NCBI GenBank assembly: GCA_019118545.1
Contig: DWYT01000160.1
Location: 1 to 64,000 of the forward strand
Length of the DNA: 64,000 bases
DNA from: Candidatus Mediterraneibacter merdavium
Lineage (GTDB): Bacteria > Bacillota > Clostridia > Lachnospirales > Lachnospiraceae
Direction of reading: 5' to 3'
The position numbers and the translations under genes are program-made. The notes under the pieces are model-generated. The model was not told the DNA's origin and made no database searches. It worked only from the letters and a program-made list of their open reading frames with translations. Position 1 is the stretch's first letter; each line of letters starts with the position of its first letter. Positions 49,805 through 60,103 of the stretch are shown here, piece by piece.

Positions 49805-50320
49805 CTAAGGCTCCCGAAACAGTCCGATATCCGGGGGCAGAAAGGTAAACAGAAAGAAAGCCAGAGCAAGAAGAATAGTCAGTGCGGCGATCAGTTTTTG
49901 CATCCGGTATATGCGGTCGGATGACTCTAGTTTCCGTGCAGTATAAAATACGGCGGCAACCGCAATAAAAAAGATCGCGATGTCTATGAAAGACACGTTT
50001 CGTCCTAAGACGCCTGAGTAAGTGTAGAAGAGGACAGTGATCAGGAAAGTGCCGATGAGATTGCCTGCGAGGAGGGCGGGGCGCAAGGAAGGATACGCCT
50101 TGCGTATGGCTGGCGGCATGAACAGGGACCAGAGCAGGACAGGGAAGAAAACCAGCTTCATGTGTTCCCATGTGGATTCATTTACCGGAGAAAAGAGGGC
50201 GATCACCCGGTTCTCCCCGCTCCATTCATAGAAAAAGTGCGAGAGAGTTCCAAGTATGGCAGTGAAGATAAGACCTGCGATGAGATAATATCTGACGGAT
50301 TTACTGACGTTCTGTTCCAT
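49805..50320 (-). CDS. Conserved hypothetical membrane protein
   Basis: Hydrophobic; GTLSHFFYEWSGENRVIALFSPVNESTWEHMKLVFFP. Confidence 0.75.
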   Translation of the reverse strand: MEQNVSKSVRYYLIAGLIFTAILGTLSHFFYEWSGENRVIALFSPVNESTWEHMKLVFFPVLLWSLFMPPAIRKAYPSLRPALLAGNLIGTFLITVLFYTYSGVLGRNVSFIDIAIFFIAVAAVFYTARKLESSDRIYRMQKLIAALTILLALAFFLFTFLPPDIGLFREP

Positions 50321-50326
50321 AAAATT

Positions 50327-50375
50327 ACCCCCGTATACTGTAACAGTGATGTGCTCTATTACAGTATGCGGGGGT
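50327..50375. repeat. 17-bp inverted repeat upstream of membrane protein gene
   Basis: ACCCCCGTATACTGTAA (50327-50343) / TTACAGTATGCGGGGGT (50359-50375), one mismatch. Confidence 0.85.
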
Positions 50376-50395
50376 AGGTTGTTTTTATACATTGA

Positions 50396-51799
50396 TCAGT
50401 TCCAGAAGTCGGTTCTGTCTTTCAATTCGATATCCGCCGCCTTGAACACAGGGTCTTTTCCGGCTTTTTTCTGTTTTATATAATCGTGCATGGCACGGAT
50501 CGACGGCCCGCCGAGGATAAGGATGACAGGCAGGTTGATCAGCGCCATCAATCCCATGAGTACGTCAGCGGTATTCCATACAAGTCCAAACTCCATGGTC
50601 GCCCCGGCCAGAACAATGAGTGCCGCCACGATACGGAAACCAGTGATCAGAGCTTTGCCGGGTTTTCTTCCACAGAGGAATTTCAATCCCATCTCAGCGT
50701 AATAAAAGTTCCCGATCAGCGTGGTGAAGGCGAACAGGCAGAGCGCGATGGTAATAAATATTGTGCCGAATCCGCCCAGAGAGTTGGAAGCGGCGGCCTG
50801 TACCCACGTCATGCCGGCAATGTCTTCGGACGGCGCCACTCCTGAACAGAGAAGCATAAACGCTGTGGCAGAGCAGATGAGAAGGGTGTCGATAAATACA
50901 GAGAGCATCTGCACCAACCCCTGCTTTACCGGGTGGGAGACTGCCGCGCTGGCAGCCGCGTTGGGAGCGGAACCCACACCCGCCTCATTGGAGAAAAGTC
51001 CTCTCTTGATACCCTGCATAACGCAGGAGCCGGCGAATCCGCCGAAGATCGCCTGAATGTCAAAGGCATTTCCGAAGATGTCGGCAAACATCTTCGGGAT
51101 CGCCTGATAATGGGTCGCAACGATGAAAAGGGCGACGGCGAGGTAAAAGATACCCATTGCCGGGACAAGCACTCCCGTGATCTTTGAGATCTGCTTACTC
51201 CCGCCGAAGATTGCCGCAGCGAAGACGAGCGCAAGGATGAGTCCCACGATGATCGGAGTATAGTTTTCGTTAAAAAAACTGTATGTGCGGAAGGAATCTG
51301 CGATGTTAAAGGACGCCACAAGATTGAATCCGCCCATGTAGGTCATAATAAGCACGACCGCAAAGAGCGCGCCGATCCAGTGCTTTTTAAGCGCTGCCTG
51401 AATATAGTAGGCGGGACCTCCGTAGGAGCTGCCGTCTTCCGCGCGGTGCTTGTAGATCTGAGCCAGTGTGCTCTCGATGAACGCGGAGGCGCTGCCGAGG
51501 ATCGCGGTCAGCCACATCCAGAATACGGCCCCCGCACCGCCCAGACAGATGGCAGTGGAGATACCGGCGATATTTCCTGTCCCTACACGGGAGGCAGTGG
51601 ATACCATGAGCGCCTGAAAGGACGAAAGTCCGTTCTTGTCATTGCCGGGTTGTGCCACAACACGGAGTGATTCGATGAACATGCGGAACTGTACAAACCG
51701 CGTCCGGAATGAAAACCAGATGCCTGCCCCGAGAAGCAGGATGATCAGGATATAGCTGTACAGCAGATCGCTTAGTGTGTTGATGATTTCTGCAAACAT
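50396..51799 (-). CDS. Sodium:alanine symporter family (AGCS) protein
   Basis: SSFQALMVSTASRVGTGNIAGISTAI, GGPAYYIQAAL, GLFSNEAGVGSAPNAAASA. Confidence 0.94.
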   Translation of the reverse strand: MFAEIINTLSDLLYSYILIILLLGAGIWFSFRTRFVQFRMFIESLRVVAQPGNDKNGLSSFQALMVSTASRVGTGNIAGISTAICLGGAGAVFWMWLTAILGSASAFIESTLAQIYKHRAEDGSSYGGPAYYIQAALKKHWIGALFAVVLIMTYMGGFNLVASFNIADSFRTYSFFNENYTPIIVGLILALVFAAAIFGGSKQISKITGVLVPAMGIFYLAVALFIVATHYQAIPKMFADIFGNAFDIQAIFGGFAGSCVMQGIKRGLFSNEAGVGSAPNAAASAAVSHPVKQGLVQMLSVFIDTLLICSATAFMLLCSGVAPSEDIAGMTWVQAAASNSLGGFGTIFITIALCLFAFTTLIGNFYYAEMGLKFLCGRKPGKALITGFRIVAALIVLAGATMEFGLVWNTADVLMGLMALINLPVILILGGPSIRAMHDYIKQKKAGKDPVFKAADIELKDRTDFWN

Positions 51800-51919
51800 T
51801 GTATTTTCCTCTCTTTCTCTAGGCGCTTTATAACAGGGCGCCCCACTGATGTAGGCTTCCCGGTGTGAGAGTTTCGGTGTAAACGCTTGATATCACCGTA
51901 AAGCCACAGTCGGTTATTT

Positions 51920-51948
51920 ATTATATAACAAGGGGGCGGTTTTGTCCA
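51920..51948 (-). promoter_or_regulatory. Candidate sigma-A promoter for AGCS gene
   Basis: On minus strand TGGACA-17 bp-TATAAT, about 120 bp upstream of the start codon. Confidence 0.75.
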
Positions 51949-51965
51949 GAAAAGCAAAATATCCG

Positions 51966-52232
51966 AAAGCGGCGGAAACATTTGAAGTTCAGTCAGCGGT
52001 AGGGAGCGGCCACGCTGTTCCGCTCCGGAATCTGGGAATATCTAACGGGATGAGAAGCTGTTTAAAGGCAAAGCAGTGTGAGAGGCAACTCGGCTTCGCC
52101 TCAGACAATCCCCTCACACTGCTTAACAACACCTACCCATCCCGGTAAGATATTCCGACAGATTCCTTCAAAGTCACAGCGAGGCCGCTCCCTACCGCTG
52201 CTGCTCCTTTCAAATTCACCGCCCGCTTCCCA
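51966..52232. repeat. Long imperfect inverted repeat with nested helices
   Basis: Paired: 51994-52011/52183-52200, 52027-52034/52159-52166, 52035-52043/52148-52156, 52046-52052/52138-52144, 52071-52082/52113-52124. Confidence 0.9.
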
Positions 52233-52425
52233 CGGTACAAAGCGGAAATGCCGCTGAATTAAATGGCCGAAATATTACGCAGCGGGGTCTTTGAGTCAAG
52301 AACGCTTTATCTTGAGCAACTGAGAAAACTAAATGCTTGAAGAATCTTTCGGGGCGGGTGAAGGAACTGAGGGTGACTTCGTAAGGGGATTAGTAAAACT
52401 CAGAGTTTCGGGGATGTCCCTTAGG

Positions 52426-52480
52426 ACTGCCGATGGAATTGTCTGACCGAAGGGAGTTGTCCATCGGCAGTTCTGCTTTT
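52426..52480 (+). terminator. Terminator-like hairpin
   Basis: ACTGCCGATGGA (52426-52437)/TCCATCGGCAGT (52460-52471) then TCTGCTTTT. Confidence 0.65.
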
Positions 52481-52662
52481 CGGACATAGCCGGAACCTGT
52501 AGTTTTTCTTATTCCCTGTAGCGGAATCCCGGCAGTCCTTCATCTGCTCCGAATACATTCTGCAATCTTTTGATCATGACGTCAGTCTTTGCATCATGGG
52601 CAGGATTGTGTTATCCTATACTAGTATGGGATGATATTGCATGAAAGCGAGGAGGAAGCATC

Positions 52663-54123
52663 GTGAAATTAGATAAATTGTTAGAACGGCTTGCCTATGA
52701 GGTGGTACAGGGAAGTGACGGGATCGAAGTTACAACGCTTGCCAATGATTCGAGGAAGGTGCAGGAGGGAAGCGTCTTCGTCTGCATCAGCGGAGCGGTG
52801 TCCGACGGACATAAGTATGCGCATGATGTATGTGAAAAAGGCGCGGCAGCGGTCATCGTGGAGAAGGATGTGGAAGTGCCGGAGCATGTGACAGTCATCA
52901 AAGTATCTGACACAAGATATGCCCTTGCCCTGATGTCGGCGGCTTATTTCGGCTACCCGGCGGAGAAACTGAAAGTGATCGGCATCACGGGGACAAAGGG
53001 AAAGACGACCACAACATATATGATACGCTCCATCTTAGAAGGGGTGGGGCACAAGGTTGGCCTGATCGGAACCATTGAGGCAATCATCGGGGATAAGACG
53101 ATCCCTGCGGCGAACACCACGCCGGAATCATTTACCATTCACCAGTATTTCGCCGAGATGCTGGAAGCGGGTTGTGACAGCGTGGTCATGGAGGTCTCCT
53201 CGCAGGGATTGATGCTCCACCGCACGGCGGGCATCGAGTTTGAGATCGGCATCTTTACGAATCTCGGAAAAGACCATATTGGCCCAAACGAGCACAAAGA
53301 TTTTGATGATTATAAGAGATGCAAGGCAATGCTGTTCAAACAGTGTAAGCTCGGCATCGCGAATGTGGACGACAAGTATTTTGAAGACATTTTCAAGGAC
53401 GCCGCATGCCGCACAGAGACATTCGGTTTCTCCGAAAAAGCGGATCTTCGCGCTGAGAATGTAGAACTTGTATCAAAGCCGGGATACCTAGGAGTGGCAT
53501 ACCATGTGACAGGACTGATGAACTTCGACGTGGAGATCGACATACCGGGTACGTTCAGCGTGTATAATTCCCTGACCGCCATCGCGGTGTGCCGTCACTT
53601 CGGCGTTCCTGTGGAGAAGATCAAAGAAGCGCTGAAAAAAGCGAAGGTAAAAGGCAGGATCGAGATGATCAAGGTATCAGATGATTTCACACTGATGATC
53701 GACTACGCCCACAATGCCATGAGCCTTGAGAGTCTTCTTACTACATTAAAGGAATACCGACCGAAGCGTCTTGTCTGCCTTTTCGGGTGCGGGGGGAACC
53801 GCTCCAAAGACAGACGGTACGAGATGGGAGAGGTGTCAGGACGGCTTGCAGATCTTAGTATCATCACATCGGATAACCCGAGATTCGAGGAACCGCAGGA
53901 TATCATCAACGACATTAAGATTGGCATCGGCAGGACGGATGGGAAATATGTAGAGATCTGTGACCGCAAGGAAGCGATCAGGTACGCGATCGCCAACGGG
54001 CAGCCGGGAGATGTGATCGTACTGGCAGGAAAAGGCCATGAAGATTATCAGGAGATCAGAGGAGTCAAGCACCCCATGGATGAGCGAGTACTGATCGCAG
54101 AGGTGCTCGAGGAACTGCGGTGA
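52663..54123 (+). CDS. murE: UDP-N-acetylmuramyl-tripeptide synthetase
   Basis: GITGTKGKTTTTYMI, NTTPESFTIHQYFAEM, DYAHNAMSLESLL, FGCGGNRSKDRR. Confidence 0.95.
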   Translation: MKLDKLLERLAYEVVQGSDGIEVTTLANDSRKVQEGSVFVCISGAVSDGHKYAHDVCEKGAAAVIVEKDVEVPEHVTVIKVSDTRYALALMSAAYFGYPAEKLKVIGITGTKGKTTTTYMIRSILEGVGHKVGLIGTIEAIIGDKTIPAANTTPESFTIHQYFAEMLEAGCDSVVMEVSSQGLMLHRTAGIEFEIGIFTNLGKDHIGPNEHKDFDDYKRCKAMLFKQCKLGIANVDDKYFEDIFKDAACRTETFGFSEKADLRAENVELVSKPGYLGVAYHVTGLMNFDVEIDIPGTFSVYNSLTAIAVCRHFGVPVEKIKEALKKAKVKGRIEMIKVSDDFTLMIDYAHNAMSLESLLTTLKEYRPKRLVCLFGCGGNRSKDRRYEMGEVSGRLADLSIITSDNPRFEEPQDIINDIKIGIGRTDGKYVEICDRKEAIRYAIANGQPGDVIVLAGKGHEDYQEIRGVKHPMDERVLIAEVLEELR

Positions 54124-54218
54124 TCGGCGCAGACCGGAGCGTTTGCAAGGGGATGTGTTGACTGCGGGACTGCCGGAGAGATTCTACGCAGGGGCGCTGT
54201 GGGGAGGATATAAGATTC

Positions 54219-56438
54219 GTGTTTGCAGATATTATAATAGATATACAGCATGAAAAACTGGATAAGATTTTCCAGTACCGCATCCCGGAGCGGCTTGAGG
54301 GAAAGCTGGAGCCGGGCATGGAGGTGCTGGTGCCTTTTGGGAACGGAAACCGTCAGATTAAGGGGTATGTGACCGGACTGTCGGAGACGTGCAGCTACGA
54401 CCTTTCCAAAGTAAAAGAGGTGGCGGACATCTCAGAGAAGGGCGTGGAGATCGAGGCAAAGCTGATTGCCCTCGCGGCGTGGATGAAAGAGAATTACGGG
54501 GGGACGATGATTCAGTCATTAAAGACCGTGCTTCCCATCCGCCAGAAGGAGAACGCCAAGGTGAAAAAGCGGCTGCGGCTTCTTCTTGACAAGGAGACCG
54601 GAGAGCGGCAGCTTCATTATTATCTGGCAAAGAACCAGAAGGCAAGGGCGCGGCTTATGGCGGCGCTTCTTGACGACGGAGTATTGGAATACGAGCTTGT
54701 GACAAAGAAGCTTAATATTACGGGTACGGTTATCCGGGCGCTGGAAGAACAGAGGGTGCTCTGTGTGGAGACAGAACAGGTCTACCGCAATCCGGTGAAG
54801 CAGGCAGATACAGAGGCGAGGAATATTACCTACACACAGGAACAGCAGGAGATCATCAGCCGTTTCCGGGGAGACTACGAGGCGGGAGAAAGGCATACCT
54901 ACCTGATCCACGGTGTTACGGGCAGCGGAAAGACTGAGGTATATATGGAGATGATCCGCACCGTCGTGGATATGGGGAAACAGGCGATTGTGCTTATCCC
55001 AGAGATTGCTCTTACTTATCAGACGGTGATGCGTTTCTACCGGCGGTTCGGAGACCGGGTGTCCATCATGAACTCCCGGCTGTCTGCAGGCGAGCGGTAC
55101 GACCAGATGATGCGGGCAAAGGATGGGAAAGTGGATGTGATGATCGGCCCGCGCTCCGCCCTTTTTACCCCGTTTCCGGATCTGGGACTTATTGTCATCG
55201 ACGAGGAGCATGAGCCTACCTATAAAAGCGAGCAGACGCCCCGGTATCACGCACGTGAGGTCGCGGTGAGGAGGGCGCAGGCGGAGGGCGCGGGAGTGGT
55301 CTTGGGGAGCGCGACCCCTTCCATGGAAGCCATGTACCGGGCGAGGAAAGGCGAGTATGTCCTGCTTGAAATGAAGAACCGTTCGGGGAGACAGCGGCTC
55401 GCGGACGTATATACTGTAGATCTGCGGGAAGAATTAAAGAGCGGCAACCGCTCCATCTTAAGCAGGAAGCTGACAGAGCTGATGCGGGATCGTCTGGAGA
55501 AGAAGGAGCAGGTCATGCTCTTTTTAAACAGAAGAGGTTATTCAGGTTTTCTCTCATGCAGGGATTGCGGGCATGTGATAAAATGTCCTCACTGCAGCGT
55601 ATCGCTCTCCGTCCACCGGGACGGGAAGATGCGCTGTCACTACTGCGGCTATACGCGGCCCAGAGCCGGAGAGTGCCCGGAGTGCGGCTCCGGCCACATC
55701 GGAGAGTTCCGGGCGGGAACCCAGCAGATTGAAGATATCGTAAAAGAGACATTTCCCGGAGCTAGGGTGCTGCGGATGGACATGGACACCACCCGGCAGA
55801 AGGACGCCCACGAGAAGATATTATCCGCATTTGCCAATGAGGAGGCGGACATCCTTGTGGGGACGCAGATGATTGTGAAAGGGCACGATTTCCCAAATGT
55901 CACCCTAGTGGGGGTGCTTGCGGCGGATATGTCTTTATATACGGATGATTACCGCTCCGGTGAGCGGACGTTCCAGCTCCTGACGCAGGCAGCGGGGCGC
56001 GCGGGAAGAGGCGAGCGAAAAGGCGAGGCAGTCATCCAGACATACAGTCCCGACCACTATGCAGTGGCGACGGCTGCCGCGCAGGACTATGAAGCATTTT
56101 ATGAGGAGGAGATCCGCTACCGGGAGCTGATGGGATACCCGCCCGCAGAGAATCTGATGGCAGTATTCGTCTCCTGCGAGGATGAAGGACTGCTGGAGAA
56201 GGGTTGTCATTATCTGAAAGAATACATTGTCCGCGTGAGGGGGAAAAGCGGGGCGAAGGTGATCGGCCCGGCCAGTCCGGGCGTTGATAAGATCAAAGAT
56301 GTCTACCGCAGGGTGATCTATGTAAAGGCAGCGGATTATGGCGCGCTGGTCGTGATAAAGGACAGAGTAGAGCAATATATTGAGATAAATTCAGGATTTA
56401 ACAAGATGTGGATACAGTTTGACTTTAACCCACTGTAA
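54219..56438 (+). CDS. priA: Primosomal protein N' (replication restart helicase)
   Basis: [24 protein letters not shown], Cys zinc-binding cluster, [10 protein letters not shown]. Confidence 0.96.
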   Translation: MFADIIIDIQHEKLDKIFQYRIPERLEGKLEPGMEVLVPFGNGNRQIKGYVTGLSETCSYDLSKVKEVADISEKGVEIEAKLIALAAWMKENYGGTMIQSLKTVLPIRQKENAKVKKRLRLLLDKETGERQLHYYLAKNQKARARLMAALLDDGVLEYELVTKKLNITGTVIRALEEQRVLCVETEQVYRNPVKQADTEARNITYTQEQQEIISRFRGDYEAGERHTYLIHGVTGSGKTEVYMEMIRTVVDMGKQAIVLIPEIALTYQTVMRFYRRFGDRVSIMNSRLSAGERYDQMMRAKDGKVDVMIGPRSALFTPFPDLGLIVIDEEHEPTYKSEQTPRYHAREVAVRRAQAEGAGVVLGSATPSMEAMYRARKGEYVLLEMKNRSGRQRLADVYTVDLREELKSGNRSILSRKLTELMRDRLEKKEQVMLFLNRRGYSGFLSCRDCGHVIKCPHCSVSLSVHRDGKMRCHYCGYTRPRAGECPECGSGHIGEFRAGTQQIEDIVKETFPGARVLRMDMDTTRQKDAHEKILSAFANEEADILVGTQMIVKGHDFPNVTLVGVLAADMSLYTDDYRSGERTFQLLTQAAGRAGRGERKGEAVIQTYSPDHYAVATAAAQDYEAFYEEEIRYRELMGYPPAENLMAVFVSCEDEGLLEKGCHYLKEYIVRVRGKSGAKVIGPASPGVDKIKDVYRRVIYVKAADYGALVVIKDRVEQYIEINSGFNKMWIQFDFNPL

Positions 56439-56448
56439 GGAGGAGACT

Positions 56449-56949
56449 ATGGGAATCAGAGAAGTAAGAGAGATCGGAGACGAGATACTGACGAAGCAGT
56501 GTAAGGATGTGCCGAAGATGACCCTTCGGACAAAGATCCTTATCGGAGACATGCTAGACACGATGTATGAGAAAAACGGCGTTGGACTTGCGGCTCCGCA
56601 GGTGGGCGTTTTAAAAAAGATCGTGGTCATCGATGTGGGAGAGGGGCCGATTGTGCTCATCAACCCGGAGATCGTCGAGACCTTCGGAGAGCAGACCGGA
56701 GAGGAAGGGTGCTTAAGCGTACCGGGGAAATGGGGCATCGTCACCCGCCCGGAGAAGGTGAAGGTGCGCGCATTCAATCAGGACATGGAGCCATTTGAGA
56801 TGGAGGGCGAGGGTCTTCTGGCGAGGGCATTCTGCCATGAGATCGACCACCTTCGAGGGGAACTCTATGTAGATAAGGCGGAAGACGGCCTCCACGACGT
56901 GAGCGAGCAGTACGAAGATGAGGACGACACAGAAGAAACGGAGGAGTAG
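56449..56949 (+). CDS. def: Peptide deformylase
   Basis: [34 protein letters not shown]. Confidence 0.96.
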   Translation: MGIREVREIGDEILTKQCKDVPKMTLRTKILIGDMLDTMYEKNGVGLAAPQVGVLKKIVVIDVGEGPIVLINPEIVETFGEQTGEEGCLSVPGKWGIVTRPEKVKVRAFNQDMEPFEMEGEGLLARAFCHEIDHLRGELYVDKAEDGLHDVSEQYEDEDDTEETEE

Positions 56950-56953
56950 AGCG

Positions 56954-57949
56954 ATGCGCGTGATATTTATGGGGACACCGGATTTCTCCGTGGGAACACT
57001 GGAAGCGCTGATTGCGGCAGGACATGACGTGTGCCTTGCGGTGACCCAGCCGGATAAGCCGAAGGGAAGAGGGAAAGAGATGCAGTTCCCCCCGGTGAAG
57101 GAGACGGCGCTGAAATATGGCATCCCAGTCTATCAGCCGAGGAAGATCCGGGAGCCGGAGTGTGTAGAAGAGCTTAAGAAATACAATGCAGACGTGATGG
57201 TCGTTATTGCTTTCGGGCAGATCCTGCCGAAGACGATTCTGGAGCTGACGCCATACGGCTGTATCAATGTCCATGCGTCTCTGCTCCCGAAGTACCGCGG
57301 AGCGGCGCCCATCCAGTGGTCTATCATCGAGGGGGAAACGGTGACAGGCGTGACCACCATGCAGATGGACGAAGGACTGGACACGGGCGACATGATCATG
57401 AAGGAAGAAGTGCCGATCACGGAGAACGAGACTGGGGAGAGCCTGCATGATAAGCTGGCCAAAGCCGGGGCGCAGCTCTGCGTAAAAACGCTGACAGCGC
57501 TGGAGGATAAGACGGCGGTATTTGAAAAGCAGGGGGAGAGTCCCACGGCTTACGCGAAGATGCTCACAAAAGAGATGGGAAATATCGACTGGGAGCAGTC
57601 CGCCGTGCAGATCGAACGGCTCATCAGAGGCTTAAATTCATGGCCCAGCGCGTATACCCACTGGAATGGCAAAGTGATGAAACTCTGGCGGGCAAAGGCG
57701 AAGGCAGAAGTGTCAGCAGAAAGGAAAACGGGCGCGGAAGAGGGCGCGGAAGCAGGAGCGGAAACGCAAGCGGCTTTCGCCCGGCCGGGCACAGTCATCG
57801 CCGTAGGCAAAGATGAATTTGCCGTACAGACCGGAGACGGAGTGCTGTATGTATATGAAGTGCAGATTCCGGGAAAAAAGAGAATGGAGACAGGCGCTTT
57901 TCTGAGGGGGTACACAATGGAGCCGGGCACAGTCCTCACAAGAGAGTGA
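56954..57949 (+). CDS. fmt: Methionyl-tRNA formyltransferase
   Basis: MRVIFMGTPDFS, HASLLPKYRGAAPIQWSIIEGE. Confidence 0.96.
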   Translation: MRVIFMGTPDFSVGTLEALIAAGHDVCLAVTQPDKPKGRGKEMQFPPVKETALKYGIPVYQPRKIREPECVEELKKYNADVMVVIAFGQILPKTILELTPYGCINVHASLLPKYRGAAPIQWSIIEGETVTGVTTMQMDEGLDTGDMIMKEEVPITENETGESLHDKLAKAGAQLCVKTLTALEDKTAVFEKQGESPTAYAKMLTKEMGNIDWEQSAVQIERLIRGLNSWPSAYTHWNGKVMKLWRAKAKAEVSAERKTGAEEGAEAGAETQAAFARPGTVIAVGKDEFAVQTGDGVLYVYEVQIPGKKRMETGAFLRGYTMEPGTVLTRE

Positions 57950-57984
57950 CGCGGCGGTTCCTGTGAGATCAGGAGGTTGATACG

Positions 57985-58689
57985 ATGTTTTACTATTATT
58001 ATGACTGGACATATATCCTTGTGTTGGTGGGAGCGCTCATCTGTATGGCCGCTTCCGCAAGAGTGAACAGCACATTTTCCAGATATTCCACAGTCCGCAG
58101 CCATTCGGGGATGACCGGGAAAGAGGCGGCGGAGCAGATCTTACACAGAAACGGGATCTATGATGTGCAGGTGATCCATATCCCGGGCAATCTGACAGAT
58201 CATTACAATCCCTCGAAGAAAACACTGGGACTTTCGGATACGGTGTATAATTCTTCGTCTGTTGCGGCCATCGGCGTGGCGGCTCATGAGTGCGGACACG
58301 CGGTTCAGCATGCCACAGGCTATGCTCCGCTTTCCATCAGAGGGGCGCTGGTGCCTGTGGCAAATATCGGTTCCATGGCGGCATGGCCTCTTATTATTAT
58401 CGGTCTGCTTTTGAACGGGCAGACATCCGCATTGTTCATTAATCTTGGTATCCTGCTCTTTACGGCGGCGGTTCTTTTTCAGATCGTCACCCTGCCCGTA
58501 GAGTTCAATGCGTCGGGCAGAGCCATAAAAGTGCTGGAGACATCCGGGATGCTCTATCCTGAGGAAGTAGAGTCTGTGAAAAAGGTGCTGGGAGCGGCGG
58601 CCCTTACCTATGTGGCAAGCGCGGCGGCGATGATCCTGCAGCTTCTGCGTCTGTTCATCATAGCGGGAGGAAGAAGAAGGAATGACTAA
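57985..58689 (+). CDS. YugP-like zinc metallopeptidase
   Basis: AIGVAAHECGHAVQHATGY. Confidence 0.93.
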   Translation: MFYYYYDWTYILVLVGALICMAASARVNSTFSRYSTVRSHSGMTGKEAAEQILHRNGIYDVQVIHIPGNLTDHYNPSKKTLGLSDTVYNSSSVAAIGVAAHECGHAVQHATGYAPLSIRGALVPVANIGSMAAWPLIIIGLLLNGQTSALFINLGILLFTAAVLFQIVTLPVEFNASGRAIKVLETSGMLYPEEVESVKKVLGAAALTYVASAAAMILQLLRLFIIAGGRRRND

Positions 58690-60103
58690 AGCTGTAAATG
58701 AACGGGAACTTGTGCTGGCAGTCCTTATGGAAGTGACGGAGAACGGGCAGTTCAGCCATATCGTATTAAGGGATGTGCTTTCGAAATACCAGTATCTTGA
58801 GAAACGGGAGAGGGCGTTTATCACCCGTGTGACAGAGGGAACACTGGAGCATCTTATTGAGATCGACTATATACTAGATCAGTTCTCCAAAGTAAAAGTA
58901 AAAAAGATGAAGCCGGTGATCCGCAATCTGCTGCGCAGCGCGGTTTACCAGCTCAAATATATGGACAGCGTCCCGGACCGCGCCGTGTGCAGCGAGTCCG
59001 TGAAGCTGGCGGTCAGAAAAGGTTTCTCAGGACTTAGAGGGTATGTCAACGGAGTGTTGCGCAATATTGCCAGAGACATTGGGGATATAAAGTATCCTAC
59101 AGAGGAAGTGCAGTCTCTCTCCGTGCGTTACTCCTGTCCGGAGTGGATCATCCGTCTCTGGCGGCAGTCTTACAGCATAGATGTGATCGAAAAGATGCTG
59201 GACGATTTCCTGAGGGAGAAGCCGACGACGATGCGCTGCTGCTTAAGCCGTACAACGCTGGAAGAACTGACAAAGAAGCTCAGGGAAGAGGGAGTAACGG
59301 CAGAGCCACATCCGTACCTGCCCTATGCCCTCTCTATATCAGGCTATGATTATCTGGAAGGACTTGAGTGCTTCCGGGAAGGCTTGTTCATGGTGCAGGA
59401 TGTCAGCTCCATGCTCGTGGGAGAGCTGGCGGCTCCGAAAGCAGGGGATCGAATCGTCGATGTGTGCGCCGCACCGGGAGGAAAAGCGCTTCACGCGGCG
59501 GAGAAGCTGTGGATGGCAGAGCGTGACGTCCGCGCGGAAGGGAACGGCGGCGGTCATGTGGAAGCTCGCGACCTGACAGAGTATAAAGTGGAACTGATCG
59601 AGGAGAATATCGAACGCTCCGGACTTATGAACATCTCGGCAGTGTGCAGGGATGCCTCTGTGCCGGATGAAGAGTGGCGTGGGAAGGCGGACATTGTGAT
59701 CGCTGATCTGCCCTGCTCCGGTCTGGGTGTGCTCGGCAGAAAGGCAGACTTAAAATACAACGCATCGCCTGAGGGTATCGAAAGTCTTGTGGAGCTGCAG
59801 AGGAAAATACTCTCCTGCGCAAAAGATATGGTAAAACCGGGCGGGACGCTCCTATACAGTACGTGTACGGTGAACCCTTCGGAGAATATAGAGAACGTAC
59901 ACTGGTTTTTGAAAGAAAATACAGAGTTTGAAGCAGATGATATCGGGGAAAAGCTCTGCGCACAATTAAGGGAAAGCGTGATTGAAAAAGGATGCCTCCA
60001 GCTTTTGCCGGGCGTACATAAAAGCGACGGATTCTTTATCGCGCGGTTGGTAAAGAAACATAAGGGACGGACAGGGAATGAAGAAAGATATCCGGGCATA
60101 TGA
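58682..60103 (+). CDS. rsmB: 16S rRNA m5C methyltransferase RsmB
   Basis: NusB-like N-terminus; VDVCAAPGGKALHAAEKL, DLPCSGLGVLGRKADLKYN, STCTVNPSEN. Confidence 0.95.
   Translation: MTKAVNERELVLAVLMEVTENGQFSHIVLRDVLSKYQYLEKRERAFITRVTEGTLEHLIEIDYILDQFSKVKVKKMKPVIRNLLRSAVYQLKYMDSVPDRAVCSESVKLAVRKGFSGLRGYVNGVLRNIARDIGDIKYPTEEVQSLSVRYSCPEWIIRLWRQSYSIDVIEKMLDDFLREKPTTMRCCLSRTTLEELTKKLREEGVTAEPHPYLPYALSISGYDYLEGLECFREGLFMVQDVSSMLVGELAAPKAGDRIVDVCAAPGGKALHAAEKLWMAERDVRAEGNGGGHVEARDLTEYKVELIEENIERSGLMNISAVCRDASVPDEEWRGKADIVIADLPCSGLGVLGRKADLKYNASPEGIESLVELQRKILSCAKDMVKPGGTLLYSTCTVNPSENIENVHWFLKENTEFEADDIGEKLCAQLRESVIEKGCLQLLPGVHKSDGFFIARLVKKHKGRTGNEERYPGI

Noticed and set aside
51805-51915. Canonical glycine riboswitch
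   Set aside because: Only GAAACTCTCA resembles the core; the remaining conserved aptamer segments were not found by eye, so it is listed as an unclassified leader
51942-52148. 68-aa plus-strand ORF in the palindromic region
   Set aside because: Lies inside the long inverted repeat, has unnatural composition and no ribosome-binding site
51950-52480. tmRNA, RNase P RNA, SRP RNA or 6S RNA
   Set aside because: No tmRNA ends or tag, no GAGGAAAGTCCGG core, no SRP GGAAG tetraloop region and no clear 6S bubble were seen
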